A DNA stretch of 64,000 nucleotides from Chitinophaga qingshengii (GCF_014529935.1 NZ_JACVFC010000003.1:682001-746000), one strand, 5' to 3'. Counted from the first letter of the stretch, positions 51,946 through 62,176 are shown. The notes: generated from the sequence alone by a model not told the origin. Numbers and translations are program-made.

Positions 51946-53154
51946 TCAACCACCGGTATATTGGCGGTATCTCATCAACGCCTCTACGTAATAATAATCG
52001 GCATACGACAGCGGTACATTAATCTCCACGCCATGGGGTAAAGAACCTACGCTTTTCATCAGGATAAAATTATTGTTATCTCCTTCTTTGGCGCGGTAGG
52101 CATCGGATGACAGGCCGGTAATAATTTGTTCTGCGGTAGTCCAGTAAGCGTCTGACTGTTTTCCTTTGACCATCGTACTTAATTCCAGCAAGGCAGAAGC
52201 CATGACGGCTGCGGCGGAAGCATCGCGGTAGGCATGCGGTATATCTGCTGCGTTAAAATCCCAGTAAGGAATTTTGTCTTTTGGCAGCGCCGGATGATGC
52301 AGGAGAAAACCCGCTACGGCAACCGCCTGTTGCAGGTATCGCGGATGGTGCGTTTCCCGGTACATCATGGTATAACCATACAGTGCCCAGGTTTGTCCTC
52401 TTGCCCAGGCGGATGAATCGGCAGCACCCTGGAAGGTCTTTTTCGCAACAGGTTGACCGGTCAGCGTATCATAATCGATCACATGCCAGGTGCTGAAGTC
52501 CTTGCGGAAATGATGTTGCAGCGTAGTATTGGCATGTTTTACCGCGATATTGTAGTAAGATGAATCACCGCTTTCGCGGGTGGCCCAGGTCAGCAGCTCC
52601 AGGTTCATCATGTTATCGATGATCACGGGAAACTGCCAGTTGCCATGGTCCCAGGAACGGATACAGTTTACTTTCGTATTAAAACGGGATGACAACGAAC
52701 GGGCACTGTTCAGCAGTATCTGCCGGTAGGCCGCCTGTGGCGCAATCCGCAGGGCGTTACCAAAGCTGTTATACATCATAAAACCCAGGTCATGCGTTTG
52801 CCTGTTGTATTGTTCCTTTTCCAGCAACTGCATCCGTTTGTTGGCTTCTGCCAATATCTGTGGATCTTTGCTGTATTCATACAGATACCACAGCGTCCCC
52901 GGATAAAAACCGCTGGTCCACCAGCGGGATTCGGCGGTCATCAGCGAGCCATCTTTGGCCGTGGTACGGGGCAACAGGCCCTCGGGCAGCGTTGCAGCCA
53001 TATGTTTATACTGCCGCACGGAAAATGACAAGGCATCTTCCACTACCTGTTTCATGGCTGGAGGCATACGCCGTTTTTTCGTTTGAGCGTGACTGTTATA
53101 GGCCAGCAACAGGCAGCTAAAAGCCAGGCACCAACTCCATTTGAGCTTCTTCAT
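51946..53154 (-). CDS. GH88 unsaturated glucuronyl hydrolase
   Basis: A signal peptide (cleavage near NSHAQ) precedes an (alpha/alpha)6-barrel GH88 domain. Two Asp residues match the known catalytic pair of the family: Asp122 in THDLGFMM and Asp180 in PVIIDNMMNLELL. It removes the 4,5-unsaturated uronic acid left at the non-reducing end by polysaccharide lyases. It is the last gene of the operon, 6 bp after a sulfatase, and in this context its target is the disaccharide from heparan sulfate. A lone GH88 with two heparinases is enough to close the pathway. Confidence 0.92.
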   Translation of the reverse strand: MKKLKWSWCLAFSCLLLAYNSHAQTKKRRMPPAMKQVVEDALSFSVRQYKHMAATLPEGLLPRTTAKDGSLMTAESRWWTSGFYPGTLWYLYEYSKDPQILAEANKRMQLLEKEQYNRQTHDLGFMMYNSFGNALRIAPQAAYRQILLNSARSLSSRFNTKVNCIRSWDHGNWQFPVIIDNMMNLELLTWATRESGDSSYYNIAVKHANTTLQHHFRKDFSTWHVIDYDTLTGQPVAKKTFQGAADSSAWARGQTWALYGYTMMYRETHHPRYLQQAVAVAGFLLHHPALPKDKIPYWDFNAADIPHAYRDASAAAVMASALLELSTMVKGKQSDAYWTTAEQIITGLSSDAYRAKEGDNNNFILMKSVGSLPHGVEINVPLSYADYYYVEALMRYRQYTGG

Positions 53155-53160
53155 ATCACA

Positions 53161-54648
53161 TTATTTCAGGTAGTTGTATACAGAATCCAGTTTGAACTGC
53201 TTTTGATAGGTCGCATTGGGCGTCGGTGTTTTATCGATCTCCGAAAAATAATCGGTATGGTCCCAGATGAGCTGTTTGCCGGTAACGCGTGGGTCGCCGG
53301 TGGCGACAAGGTGCGCCTGCATCTTCGCGGCCAGCGAATCTTTCAGGTGCGCATAATGCTGATCTGCAGCCAGGTTATGCAGTTCATCCGGATCGTTTTT
53401 AATATCGAATAACTCTTCTGCCGGCCGTTTGGCGAAGCCGAGTTCAAAGAAAGGTTTGATAGCCGCACTGTCTTTGTGGGCCATGATATAACATTTGGCC
53501 AGACCGGGATAATGCAGCATATAAGGATCGATGTCCCCATACAGCGGTGGATCGCCGGCCGGCCATCTGTCTGGTTCATAGTTACGGATATAGAGATAAT
53601 CAGGGGTACGGATAGCCCTGCCGGGATATCCCAGTCCGTGTTGCCGTACAAAGGCATGCCGCTCCCGGCCGAGTACAACGTAATCGCGTGTGGTGGCTGT
53701 TTGTCCTTTGGTGACAACGGGTAACAGGCTTCGACCGGTCATTTCCGCGGGTACCGTTACCTGTCCCAGTTCCAGGAAAGTAGGGGCAAGATCATTCAGC
53801 GTTACCAGGTGATCGGAAGTTTCGTTCTCTCTGAACTTGCCGGGCCAGGAAATAATCAGTGGTACACGGGTACCAAAGTCATACAGGTTGGCCAGGCCAC
53901 GGGGCATTTGCCAGCCATTGTCGCTGCATACAATGATAACGGTATTTTCCAGGTCACCGCTTGCCCTCAGCTGTTGCAGGATTTCGCCCAGTTCTTTATC
54001 GAATGTTTCTACGGCTGCATAATAATCTGCAATATCGGTGCGTACGTCCTTGCAGTCTGGCAGATAGCCGGGCACCTGTACGCTGTCAGCGTGTATGCCT
54101 GCCCGTTCGCCGCTGCCTACTTCATAAGGGCGGTGTGGTTCGTGACTGCTCACCCAGTAGCACCAGGGAGCGCCTTTGCGGGCATGGAGGAAATCACCGA
54201 AGTTTTTGAATTCGTTGCCGGCAGGATTCCTGCTGCGTTTGTTGGCGGTGAAACTGCCAGGTCCCCAGCCTTTCCCCTGGAATCCCAGTTCATAACCGGA
54301 AGCCTCCAGCAGATCGGTGTACAGTTTAAATTTAGTGGGAAGAACCCCCCACAGGTTAGCGCCTTCTTCTATGCGCCAGATATCCTGTCCGGTAAGCATG
54401 GCGGCCCTGGCGGGTGTGCAGGAAGGAGAACTGCAGAAGGCGTTGGTAAACCGTACGCCCTGCCGGGCTATCAGGTCCATGTTGGGCGTTCTCACGGTCC
54501 TGTCGCCGTAACAACCGGCATGGTTCCATGACTGGTTGTCAGACATGATCATCAGGATGTTGGGCCTTTTTTTCTTCGGCGCACAGGCTGCGGCCAGCAG
54601 GCATAACAGCAGGCTGGCGGCCACGTTGCGGATCGTCGTTATTTTCAT
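53161..54648 (-). CDS. Sulfatase (family S1), N-sulfoglucosamine sulfohydrolase-like
   Basis: A lipoprotein leader (LLAAAC, Cys22) is followed by an arylsulfatase core. SSPSCTPARAAMLTG holds the C-x-P-x-R signature, with Cys77 converted to formylglycine; SDN near the N-terminus supplies metal ligands. The pattern RAIRTPDYLYIRNYEPDRWP and the late SDNGWQMPRGLANLYDFGTRVPL resemble heparan N-sulfatase (SGSH, S1_8-like), so removal of the N-sulfate of GlcNS is the likely job. The frame extends to 54684, but the ATG at 54648, 1 bp after the heparinase stop, gives a proper leader. Confidence 0.87.
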   Translation of the reverse strand: MKITTIRNVAASLLLCLLAAACAPKKKRPNILMIMSDNQSWNHAGCYGDRTVRTPNMDLIARQGVRFTNAFCSSPSCTPARAAMLTGQDIWRIEEGANLWGVLPTKFKLYTDLLEASGYELGFQGKGWGPGSFTANKRSRNPAGNEFKNFGDFLHARKGAPWCYWVSSHEPHRPYEVGSGERAGIHADSVQVPGYLPDCKDVRTDIADYYAAVETFDKELGEILQQLRASGDLENTVIIVCSDNGWQMPRGLANLYDFGTRVPLIISWPGKFRENETSDHLVTLNDLAPTFLELGQVTVPAEMTGRSLLPVVTKGQTATTRDYVVLGRERHAFVRQHGLGYPGRAIRTPDYLYIRNYEPDRWPAGDPPLYGDIDPYMLHYPGLAKCYIMAHKDSAAIKPFFELGFAKRPAEELFDIKNDPDELHNLAADQHYAHLKDSLAAKMQAHLVATGDPRVTGKQLIWDHTDYFSEIDKTPTPNATYQKQFKLDSVYNYLK

Positions 54649-54649
54649 G

Positions 54650-57199
54650 TTAGCGGGTTTTAATGATGGAGGGTAGTATGTCAATAGCTTCGGTAGATTG
54701 ACCGTTTTCTGTCAGTACGGTGCTTTGCTGGTATTGGTGTTTGCCTTGCCGGAAAGGTCCACTGCCGTAATGAAGTGCTGTTGTTTGATCATCGCTGAAG
54801 ATGTATAACAACGGCGCGTTGTTTTCGTCCAGTTCCGCTATAATATGCCAGGGACCAACACGCCATTCCTGGCCTTGCTGTATCACCGGCTGCGCTGCCG
54901 ATATGCCGACCTGCATCACGGTAAGCAGGCGGGCCTGCTGTTGCGGGATAGTCGTCACGCCACAATGCCATTGTTCGGTAAACGGTACAATGTTACCATC
55001 GTCATCCGTTTTGCCTTTCCAGTTGAGTGCCGGGGAATTGAAACGCTGATGAACGACGGGAACCGTTTTCGTATGGGCGTATACGTGTACGCCCGCTTTA
55101 ATGCCTGGCTCGTTGATGGTAAAGGTGTTGCCATCGCCCTGCTGAATGGCAAAAGGACTGTGGGCCTGCCAGGTCCATTTGACGGGCTGTCGCGCTGCCA
55201 GCTCATCATACAGAACGATAATATTGCTGTCGAGCATCAGCATATGGCGGCGGTAAAGGGTTACGCCGGCATCGCCGAAACCATTTTGCCTGTCGGGTTG
55301 CAGGTTGTTCTGATTAAAATGCCCTAACCAGAAAGGCGCAGTCACCGGACCGTAAGCATTAGAGGCATCGCCCAGCGTGTATTGTATCCGTTTGCCGGCA
55401 ATATGCCGGGGCATCCAGCCATAGCCGTTTTCGCCGATACGCTGTCCCAGACTGTCGGCCAGCACCGTGCAATAAGCGCGGGAGCTACGGTAATGCAGCA
55501 GGTTATGCGCGTCGCTGAAATTGCTGTAAAAGCCGCTGCCACCAAAGACCAGCTTTCCACTGTAGTTGATAGTGAAAGCATTTTGACTGGCATGCCCGTG
55601 ACCGGAAGAACCAAAAGGATTAGCGCTTAAGGAAGCCATCAGATCTTTGCGGGTATCTTCCAGGTGCGAATGCATCATCGTCAACCCTACATCCGGAAAG
55701 GTGCGGGAGGCGGGCAAAGCAGCAGGAGAGCTGATGTTGTTGCCTTCCCTGGCGGGTGTAAGCAGCCGGAACAATACAAAATCTTTATCCCGCCGGAAGT
55801 AGTCAGGGAATTGCTGCTGTATCGTATGTACGTACCAGTTAAAATACGGATTGTGCACTTTGCGGGACAAGGCTTCTGCGAAAACAGCCGGTGTCCTGGC
55901 GGTGGTGGACAGGTTCTCGTGCATATCACCCAGCGCAGTGGAAGCGGATGAGGGCGGATAGGAATACAGCAGGTAGTAAGGGAGGTTTTGCATCCAGGGC
56001 GTGGCGAAATAATCCACTCCGCTCAGGTTGCTGAATAACAGCGATAAATAAGCCAGCGATACAAAATGCACCCGGAAATAACCGTTGCCTTCATGCCAGC
56101 CGCCGTCTGTTGAACCCAGCACGGGGAAACGCGCACTCCATACTTCGTAGGCGTATTGTAACCACCCGTTGGTCTGCGGCACATCATGCGCCAGTGCCAT
56201 GGCGGTAATGGAAAAATTACGCAGGATATGTTGCCATACGTGGTTATCGCACAGCTGCAGTTCAAAGCGGTTGACGAGGTTACGGTAAATACCGGTTCCA
56301 CGGCGCAGGATGGCCTGCTGCAGCGTGTCACGCTGGGCAGCCGTTAGTTGCTGGCAGGCCATGTCATAAGCCCAGGCCATGCCTTCCATCACGTTGCCAT
56401 TGTTAAAATCGTCACGGCTGCCGTAACCGGAAGGGTCCAGACGGGTAAGCTGCATGGCACGGCGTACGGCTTCTGTGGCATATTTATTTTCGCCACTGAG
56501 CCAGTAAGCGATGCAAAGCTGACGAATAGGTTGCGCTACCTTTTCTCCGAAGCCATGATACATGAACTCCATCATTTTTTCCTGCTGCCGGGCGGTCATG
56601 CCGGTAGTGTCGCGCGGACGGGTGGGCTTTTCTTCCGGCAGTGCGGCGTTGATGAGCTTATCGGCTGCATGCAGCAGTGCCACCGCTTCGGGATCACGGC
56701 GGTTACGCTGCCGGAAAACAGAAAGCTGCGCCTGCATGTCCCATAAACGGGGATGCTGCTGGTGGGCTTTCTCCATCATCTGTGGAAGTGTAGGCGTTAC
56801 CGTTGGTTCGGCTATATAAAAGTAACGGCGCTCCGACCAGCTCCAGGCATCCTTTTTTTGTGCACGGGAGGCATACTGCCAATACCATGTACCCTTTTGA
56901 AGCGGTGCATGGATTGCATACATGGCCCAGGGCAGCGTGTCGCTTTGTTGGGTTCGTCCCGGGGAGAACAGGCTGTCCTGGCTGTAACGAACCAGGTATT
57001 GTACGTTTTTACCCGCTACACCCGGCCACAACAACGCGGGGGGATCGGTGGCGCCATTGGCCGGAAAAGGCCAGCTGCGCTCCCGGGTATGCAGGGAAGA
57101 CGCCTGAATATATTGATTGGCATCGGGCAACTGCTGCGCGGTAGCGCTCAGCGAGAGCATCACCGCCATACAGGCCGGCCAGCGATAGGTGAGATGCAT
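54650..57199 (-). CDS. Heparinase II/III-type lyase (PL21-like, DUF4962 N-terminus)
   Basis: A signal peptide (cleavage near ATAQQ) is followed by a DUF4962-type N-terminal beta domain (about 25-130), a long helical toroid and the heparinase II/III C-terminal sandwich. The combination is that of heparinase II (PL21). Residues in the positions of the known catalytic set are His320 (LCDNHVWQ), Tyr374 near DGGWHEGNGY (His369) and His534/His536 (GHGHASQNAF). Heparinase II cleaves both heparin and heparan sulfate by beta-elimination. It lies in the same operon as the PL12 lyase, giving two lyase specificities. Confidence 0.85.
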   Translation of the reverse strand: MHLTYRWPACMAVMLSLSATAQQLPDANQYIQASSLHTRERSWPFPANGATDPPALLWPGVAGKNVQYLVRYSQDSLFSPGRTQQSDTLPWAMYAIHAPLQKGTWYWQYASRAQKKDAWSWSERRYFYIAEPTVTPTLPQMMEKAHQQHPRLWDMQAQLSVFRQRNRRDPEAVALLHAADKLINAALPEEKPTRPRDTTGMTARQQEKMMEFMYHGFGEKVAQPIRQLCIAYWLSGENKYATEAVRRAMQLTRLDPSGYGSRDDFNNGNVMEGMAWAYDMACQQLTAAQRDTLQQAILRRGTGIYRNLVNRFELQLCDNHVWQHILRNFSITAMALAHDVPQTNGWLQYAYEVWSARFPVLGSTDGGWHEGNGYFRVHFVSLAYLSLLFSNLSGVDYFATPWMQNLPYYLLYSYPPSSASTALGDMHENLSTTARTPAVFAEALSRKVHNPYFNWYVHTIQQQFPDYFRRDKDFVLFRLLTPAREGNNISSPAALPASRTFPDVGLTMMHSHLEDTRKDLMASLSANPFGSSGHGHASQNAFTINYSGKLVFGGSGFYSNFSDAHNLLHYRSSRAYCTVLADSLGQRIGENGYGWMPRHIAGKRIQYTLGDASNAYGPVTAPFWLGHFNQNNLQPDRQNGFGDAGVTLYRRHMLMLDSNIIVLYDELAARQPVKWTWQAHSPFAIQQGDGNTFTINEPGIKAGVHVYAHTKTVPVVHQRFNSPALNWKGKTDDDGNIVPFTEQWHCGVTTIPQQQARLLTVMQVGISAAQPVIQQGQEWRVGPWHIIAELDENNAPLLYIFSDDQTTALHYGSGPFRQGKHQYQQSTVLTENGQSTEAIDILPSIIKTR

Positions 57200-57200
57200 C

Positions 57201-58583
57201 TTATGGTTTTAAAGGGTGAAAAGAATCGTCGTTGGAAGCACACCACTGACGCAGGTATCGCCGGAATTGTTCCTGTAGGGAACGGAAACGTTTGTCAGTA
57301 GCGAGGCTGTGCATTTCGCCAGGGTCCTGCTGTAAGTCGAAGAGCTGCTCCCGGATCGGGCCTTTGTCATACACGATGTACTTGTATCGGGGAGTGATCA
57401 CAGCGCGACCGTCGATATCAAGTGATTTTTCATTGTCGGCAAAAGTGGTGGCAATCACCAGGGTGTCGCGCAGCTGCTGCTGCCGGCCGCTCAGCAAAGG
57501 CTGAAGGCTGCGGCCTGCCAGGTAACCCGGCTTGGCGGCGCCGGCATAGTCACATAAGGTGGGCAGTATATCGGTGCCGTTGCATACCAGTTGATCATCT
57601 GTAACACCCACGCCTACACCCGGACCGGCAATGATCAGCGGTACACTGGCGGATTCTTCATAGAGCACCTGTTTCTGGTTCCAGCGGTGCGCCGCATAGC
57701 CGTCCCCGTGATCACTGGTGAAAATAACGATGGTATTGTCTTCCAGTTTGTACTTACGCAGTGTTTCCAGTACCATGCCCACGTATTGGTCCACCTGTTC
57801 GGTCAACCGGTTGTAGGCCCAGCGGTAAGCCCGCCATTGTTCCGGCTTCCATTGCAGGGTAGGATAGGTGCGATAGTTGGAATGTTGCTGTTCCCGCACA
57901 ACAGGCGGTTCCTGCTGCGGAATCTCAAAATTGGCCGGTAAGCCGGGCCAGTGGCTGCTATCAGGCATGGGGGGCAATATATCCATCTTCATATCATCAC
58001 CCCGGGCCCATTCACAGATATCATGCGGGTTTACAAAAGATGCGATGAGGAAAAAAGGTTGCCGGCTGTTTTGTTTCATAAAGGCGGCGCAGTCAGCTGG
58101 GGTGGAGGCGTCCATCCAGTCGCGCATCTGTATATTTTTCATATACTGGAAACCGTGGCGGGCGCTGTCGGCTGTCAGTAGCGGGATATGCCACTTACCT
58201 ACGTAACCGGTGCGGTAGCCTGCTGCTTTCATCAACCGGCCGGCCATTATCACGGTATCGGGCCAGCGGTTTTCTTTGTCCGAAGCATTGGTGGTCAGCT
58301 GCATCTGGTGCGGCATACGCCCGCTGAACATACTGATGCGCGACGGTGTGCATAGTGGCTGGGCACAGTAGGCCCGGGTAAAACGTACGCCCCGGGCTGC
58401 CAGCCGGTCCATGGCGGGTGTATGCAGTTCCTTATTGCCGGCAATGCTCATCGCCTGCGCGGTTTGCTGGTCGGTGATGATCCACAGGATATTGGGGCGT
58501 GCAGGCGTTACCGTTTGTGCGGTAACCTGGAGACTGCAACAGATCCCCAGGCAGCATAACCATCGTTGAATAATCAGGTTCAT
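57201..58583 (-). CDS. Sulfatase (family S1), probable uronate 2-O-sulfatase
   Basis: A signal peptide (cleavage near VTAQT) is followed by a sulfatase core with the formylglycine Cys78 in LCTPSRISMFSG. TDQQ near the N-terminus gives metal ligands. YRTGYVGKWHI, VIFTSDHGDGYAAHR and LFDLQQDPGEMHSLA are normal S1 motifs. The exact subfamily is not certain. As the PUL also holds a GlcN 6-O-like and an N-sulfatase-like enzyme, a 2-O-sulfatase would complete the set, but this is inference. It lies 1 bp after the heparinase start on one side and overlaps the next sulfatase by 4 bp on the other. Confidence 0.85.
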   Translation of the reverse strand: MNLIIQRWLCCLGICCSLQVTAQTVTPARPNILWIITDQQTAQAMSIAGNKELHTPAMDRLAARGVRFTRAYCAQPLCTPSRISMFSGRMPHQMQLTTNASDKENRWPDTVIMAGRLMKAAGYRTGYVGKWHIPLLTADSARHGFQYMKNIQMRDWMDASTPADCAAFMKQNSRQPFFLIASFVNPHDICEWARGDDMKMDILPPMPDSSHWPGLPANFEIPQQEPPVVREQQHSNYRTYPTLQWKPEQWRAYRWAYNRLTEQVDQYVGMVLETLRKYKLEDNTIVIFTSDHGDGYAAHRWNQKQVLYEESASVPLIIAGPGVGVGVTDDQLVCNGTDILPTLCDYAGAAKPGYLAGRSLQPLLSGRQQQLRDTLVIATTFADNEKSLDIDGRAVITPRYKYIVYDKGPIREQLFDLQQDPGEMHSLATDKRFRSLQEQFRRYLRQWCASNDDSFHPLKP

Positions 58584-60214
58584 CGTTCAGTGGGATTTGT
58601 GTCCTTGTATTGCTGCTGTAATGTGAGCAGCTGTTGTTTCAGACTGTCTGTTACTTTGGCGTAGGCTGCGTTGCCATACTGGTTTTTCATCTCGTGCGGG
58701 TCCTGTTGTAAATCATACAGTTCCCATTCATCGATGTCGTTGTAAAAATGGATCAGCTTATAGCGGGCGGTACGGATGCCATAGTGCCGTTTCACCATAT
58801 GCCACGACGGGTACTCGTAATAGTGATAGTACGTGGCGGTACGCCATCCGGCAGGGGCCTGCCCGTTATGGTCCAGGATGGGTCGCAATGATTTTCCCTG
58901 CATGTCTTTTGGAATACGTACACCGGCATAGTCCAGCAGGGTAGGCGCAAAGTCTACGTTCATGGCAAAGGCGTCACTACTGCTACCCGGACGGATGCCC
59001 GGCGGGTACCGTACCAGCAGTGGCATCCGGTAACATTCTTCATACATCATCCTTTTATCAAAGAAACCATGCTCTCCCAAAAAGAAACCCTGATCGGAGG
59101 TGTACACAATGATGGTATTGTCCAGCTCACCGGTTTGTTCGAGGTATTGCAGCAGCCTTCCTACATTTTCATCTACTGCTTTTACACAGGAGAGATAATC
59201 CCGCATGTATTGCTGGTATTTCCAGCGTACCAGATCGGCGCCTTTCGGTTGCAGACGGTTGTATTCGGCCACCCGGCCGGCGTAAGCCTTGTTCCACTGT
59301 TCTTTCTCGGCGGGTGTTAACCGGTTGTATACCTGGAAAAAACGATGCAGGTCTTCTTCTTTGTTGTTGGCCTGTTTGTAATCATCGCCCTTGGAATCTT
59401 TAAAAGTACGGCGTACCGGTTTTTGTTCCATACTCCGCAACGTATCTGCTGCGGCTATTTTCAGGTCCCATGCGTTCCACATATCCGTGCTGATGTTCAT
59501 CAGCTGCTCTTTGGAGGCCCGGCTCCGGCTGTTGAAATCGTCCAGCAGATTGGGTGGCTCAGGAAACGTGGTACTGTCGTACATACCAAGGTGACGAACC
59601 GCCGGCATCCAGTTACGATGCGGCGCTTTGTGCTGATAGATCATCAGGTAGGGCTTTTGTTTGTCCCGGTGTTCCAGGAACCGTATAGCCTTGTCCGTGA
59701 TTACATCAGTAACGTAGCCTTGCTCCCGGATGGTATCGCCGTTCTCGATGAAATCAGGCTGGTAGTATTCTCCCTGGTTAGGCAGAATACTGTAGTAATC
59801 GAAGCCTACCGGCAACGAACCAAGGTGCCACTTGCCGATCATGGCCGTTTGGTACCCTGCCTGGTGCAGCAGCTGCGGATAAATCACCTGACTGCTGTCG
59901 AAAGTTTTGGCGTTGTCGGTCAAGCCGTTGATGTGATTGTATTTCCCGGTGAGGATCGTCGCACGGGAAGGACCACATACGGCGTTGGTCACAAAACAGT
60001 TCCGGAACAACATACCTTCCCGGGCCAGCCGGTCCAGGTTGGGCGTACGGATCAGGGAGGTGTCATAACAGCTCATCGCCCGGGTGGTGTGATCGTCTGT
60101 CATGATGAAAATGATATTGGGCCGTTTCGTCTCCGGCTGCCCGGACTGGCAACTGCATAACATGGCTAGCCCGGCACAACAGCCAGCAGCGTTGCGAAAG
60201 AGCATGGATAGCAT
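58580..60214 (-). CDS. Sulfatase (family S1), N-acetylglucosamine-6-O-sulfatase-like
   Basis: A lipoprotein leader (LAMLCSC, Cys22) precedes a sulfatase with formylglycine Cys80 in VCGPSRATILTGKYNH. The block GKWHLGSLPVGFDYYSILPNQGEYY and PYLMIYQHKAPHRNW are typical of GlcNAc-6-sulfatases (S1_11-like) that act on heparan-sulfate oligosaccharides. The C-terminus has ELYDLQQDPHEMKNQYG as in the family. It is lipid-anchored, probably on the cell surface or periplasm. It lies 9 bp from the PL12 gene and overlaps the next sulfatase by 4 bp. Confidence 0.88.
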   Translation of the reverse strand: MLSMLFRNAAGCCAGLAMLCSCQSGQPETKRPNIIFIMTDDHTTRAMSCYDTSLIRTPNLDRLAREGMLFRNCFVTNAVCGPSRATILTGKYNHINGLTDNAKTFDSSQVIYPQLLHQAGYQTAMIGKWHLGSLPVGFDYYSILPNQGEYYQPDFIENGDTIREQGYVTDVITDKAIRFLEHRDKQKPYLMIYQHKAPHRNWMPAVRHLGMYDSTTFPEPPNLLDDFNSRSRASKEQLMNISTDMWNAWDLKIAAADTLRSMEQKPVRRTFKDSKGDDYKQANNKEEDLHRFFQVYNRLTPAEKEQWNKAYAGRVAEYNRLQPKGADLVRWKYQQYMRDYLSCVKAVDENVGRLLQYLEQTGELDNTIIVYTSDQGFFLGEHGFFDKRMMYEECYRMPLLVRYPPGIRPGSSSDAFAMNVDFAPTLLDYAGVRIPKDMQGKSLRPILDHNGQAPAGWRTATYYHYYEYPSWHMVKRHYGIRTARYKLIHFYNDIDEWELYDLQQDPHEMKNQYGNAAYAKVTDSLKQQLLTLQQQYKDTNPTER

Positions 60215-60223
60215 ATAATTCGT

Positions 60224-62176
60224 TTATGGTTTCAGGTTATATCCCAGTTCGTATATATGTTGGTCAATGGTAACGGTAGCGCTTAAATGATTTTCGTCGG
60301 CAGCCTTGATATTGGCTTGTATATCAGGCGTTTTGCCGGATACGGGATAGATGACAGTGATGAAACGCTGTGTTTTACTATCCTGTTTGACAGACTGAAA
60401 TGCATAAGCATCCCTGGGTTCTTTCTGCCGGTACTGATAGGAAACAAAACCCTCTTCTTTTATCATCTTAGCCGGTTGTGCCGGGAAACACTGTAACACC
60501 ACGTCGTTATGATCATCAAAACCGGTAATGGCTTTAAATGCTTTCAGATCGGCGTTAACAGGGCCTTCTTTAAAACCATAATGTATGGCTACATCACCGG
60601 TGGCATCACCAATGGCTTCATCAATGATCACAAAAAAACGCTGGTCTGCGAAGTAAACGGAGCGGCGGTGGGTAAGTCCTTTGTAACTGGGGTTTTCATA
60701 TACCAGTTGGTCCAGCTTCGGAGATGTACTCCACTGAAGCCGTTTGGCATTGACTTCCATATCGGCGTTGTTCAGCGTCAGCGTATTGTGCACCCGGGTT
60801 TGGCGGAACCAGTTACGTTCTTTCATCACTTCTTCATCGCCGCCGTATACGTAGCAACCGGCATCGGGGAAGAAATTACGGCCGTTGATATAAAGCTCAA
60901 AAGTGCCGTTGTCAGGCTGGCTGTGCCAGAAAGCAGGCGGACTGGCTTTGAGTACCATCATGGTGGCCTCCGGCGCCCAGCCGTTGCGGAAAATATAGAT
61001 ACCGCCATCTTTTAAAGCATAAGACTGATGTGCCGGCGGTGTACCTTTTTTGAAGTCGGTAGCGAAGTAACGGATCACTTCATTGTCGGGGAACACTTTG
61101 GCCCAGCCACGGAAACTCTTCAGCAGCCCGGATTTCTTTTCCAGCTTGGCATCGCTGAACATAGGATAGGTGTAGTCCGGGAAAGTGAATTCCGCTACAG
61201 CCATGATCATGTTTTCCACGGTGGTTTTATAGGAAGCAGGGAACTGGTCTTCAATGCCATTGATCTGTAATACCTCCAGTGCCCGGCAGAAAATCTGTAT
61301 AGCGGCGATGTGATAGTTGAAGGACAGTTCAAACTGCAAGCCATCAGGATATACCTGTACGCCGATTTCCTTATTCAGGATGTTGATGCCGGAAGACCGC
61401 CAGGACGCTGCATCACGGAACTCGGGGAAAAAGGTACCGGCAGTAACAATACGCTGGGCCTCAAACAACAGGTGGTTGCCTTTGTCGGAATAGTGGTGCA
61501 GGATGTAATCGGCGTGGTTATAATAGTTCTGCAGGAAGGCCAGCAGGAATGCGGGTGTAAAGCTGGGTGAATGCAGGAAATACTGGAACTGGGCCGTCTG
61601 GCTTTCTACGCGGTGACTCACTTCCAGCGGCCGCCAGGCAAAGCGGTCGTTGTCTTCCGAAAGACCTTTAGGATTTTTGGCGATCCAGTCCAGGTACTGA
61701 CTGGTCCAGGCTTTGGCATATTGTTCGCCGCCGCCGGCGCGGTATGCCTGTCCCATCGGTTCCCACCAGTACATCCGGTGCAGCTGCCAACGCAGTTCAT
61801 TGTCTTTCACCGGCCATAACTGCCAGTTGATGTCATCACCATAGAAGTAAGGTTTGTATCCTTTATGGGCGAAGAAAACATGCCGCAGGCCGTCTTCTGC
61901 TTTTTTGAGTTCTTCTCCTTTAGGCATGTCAACAGGACCGGAGGCTGTTACTTCAGGATGATGTACATCCTTACGTTGACGGTAGTACGTTAATAGCTGC
62001 GCTGCTGCCTGTTGATAATCTTTTTTCAGCCAGGCGGCTTTTACTTTTTCCAGTCCTTTGCGGTCCAGGTCCAGCCTGGAAAAGACGCTTGTATCCGATT
62101 GAGCCCTCAGTTGCTGATGCCCTGCGGATAGCAGGACAAACAGCAGCGGAAGGAGAGTCTTTATGGAACGTATCAT
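60224..62176 (-). CDS. PL12 heparan-sulfate lyase (heparinase III)
   Basis: A signal peptide (cleavage near LRAQS) is followed by an alpha-toroid and a beta-sandwich. The text PVKDNELRWQLHRMYWW, NPKGLSEDNDRF.WRPLEVS and KASPPAFWHSQPDNGTFELY closely follows heparinase III of Pedobacter heparinus as I recall it. Candidate catalytic residues in corresponding positions are Asn234 (GNHLLFEAQ), Tyr288 (FELSFNYHIAA) and His418 (WHSQPDNG). It cleaves heparan sulfate by beta-elimination. It is 650 aa long, as expected. It lies 3 bp after SusD and is the first enzyme gene of the operon. Confidence 0.93.
   Translation of the reverse strand: MIRSIKTLLPLLFVLLSAGHQQLRAQSDTSVFSRLDLDRKGLEKVKAAWLKKDYQQAAAQLLTYYRQRKDVHHPEVTASGPVDMPKGEELKKAEDGLRHVFFAHKGYKPYFYGDDINWQLWPVKDNELRWQLHRMYWWEPMGQAYRAGGGEQYAKAWTSQYLDWIAKNPKGLSEDNDRFAWRPLEVSHRVESQTAQFQYFLHSPSFTPAFLLAFLQNYYNHADYILHHYSDKGNHLLFEAQRIVTAGTFFPEFRDAASWRSSGINILNKEIGVQVYPDGLQFELSFNYHIAAIQIFCRALEVLQINGIEDQFPASYKTTVENMIMAVAEFTFPDYTYPMFSDAKLEKKSGLLKSFRGWAKVFPDNEVIRYFATDFKKGTPPAHQSYALKDGGIYIFRNGWAPEATMMVLKASPPAFWHSQPDNGTFELYINGRNFFPDAGCYVYGGDEEVMKERNWFRQTRVHNTLTLNNADMEVNAKRLQWSTSPKLDQLVYENPSYKGLTHRRSVYFADQRFFVIIDEAIGDATGDVAIHYGFKEGPVNADLKAFKAITGFDDHNDVVLQCFPAQPAKMIKEEGFVSYQYRQKEPRDAYAFQSVKQDSKTQRFITVIYPVSGKTPDIQANIKAADENHLSATVTIDQHIYELGYNLKP

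Noticed and set aside
59345..60160. A 271-codon plus-strand open frame
   Set aside because: It lies fully antisense inside the sulfatase gene at 58580-60214, which has clear motifs. The frame shows no domain or signal and is a shadow of the real gene.
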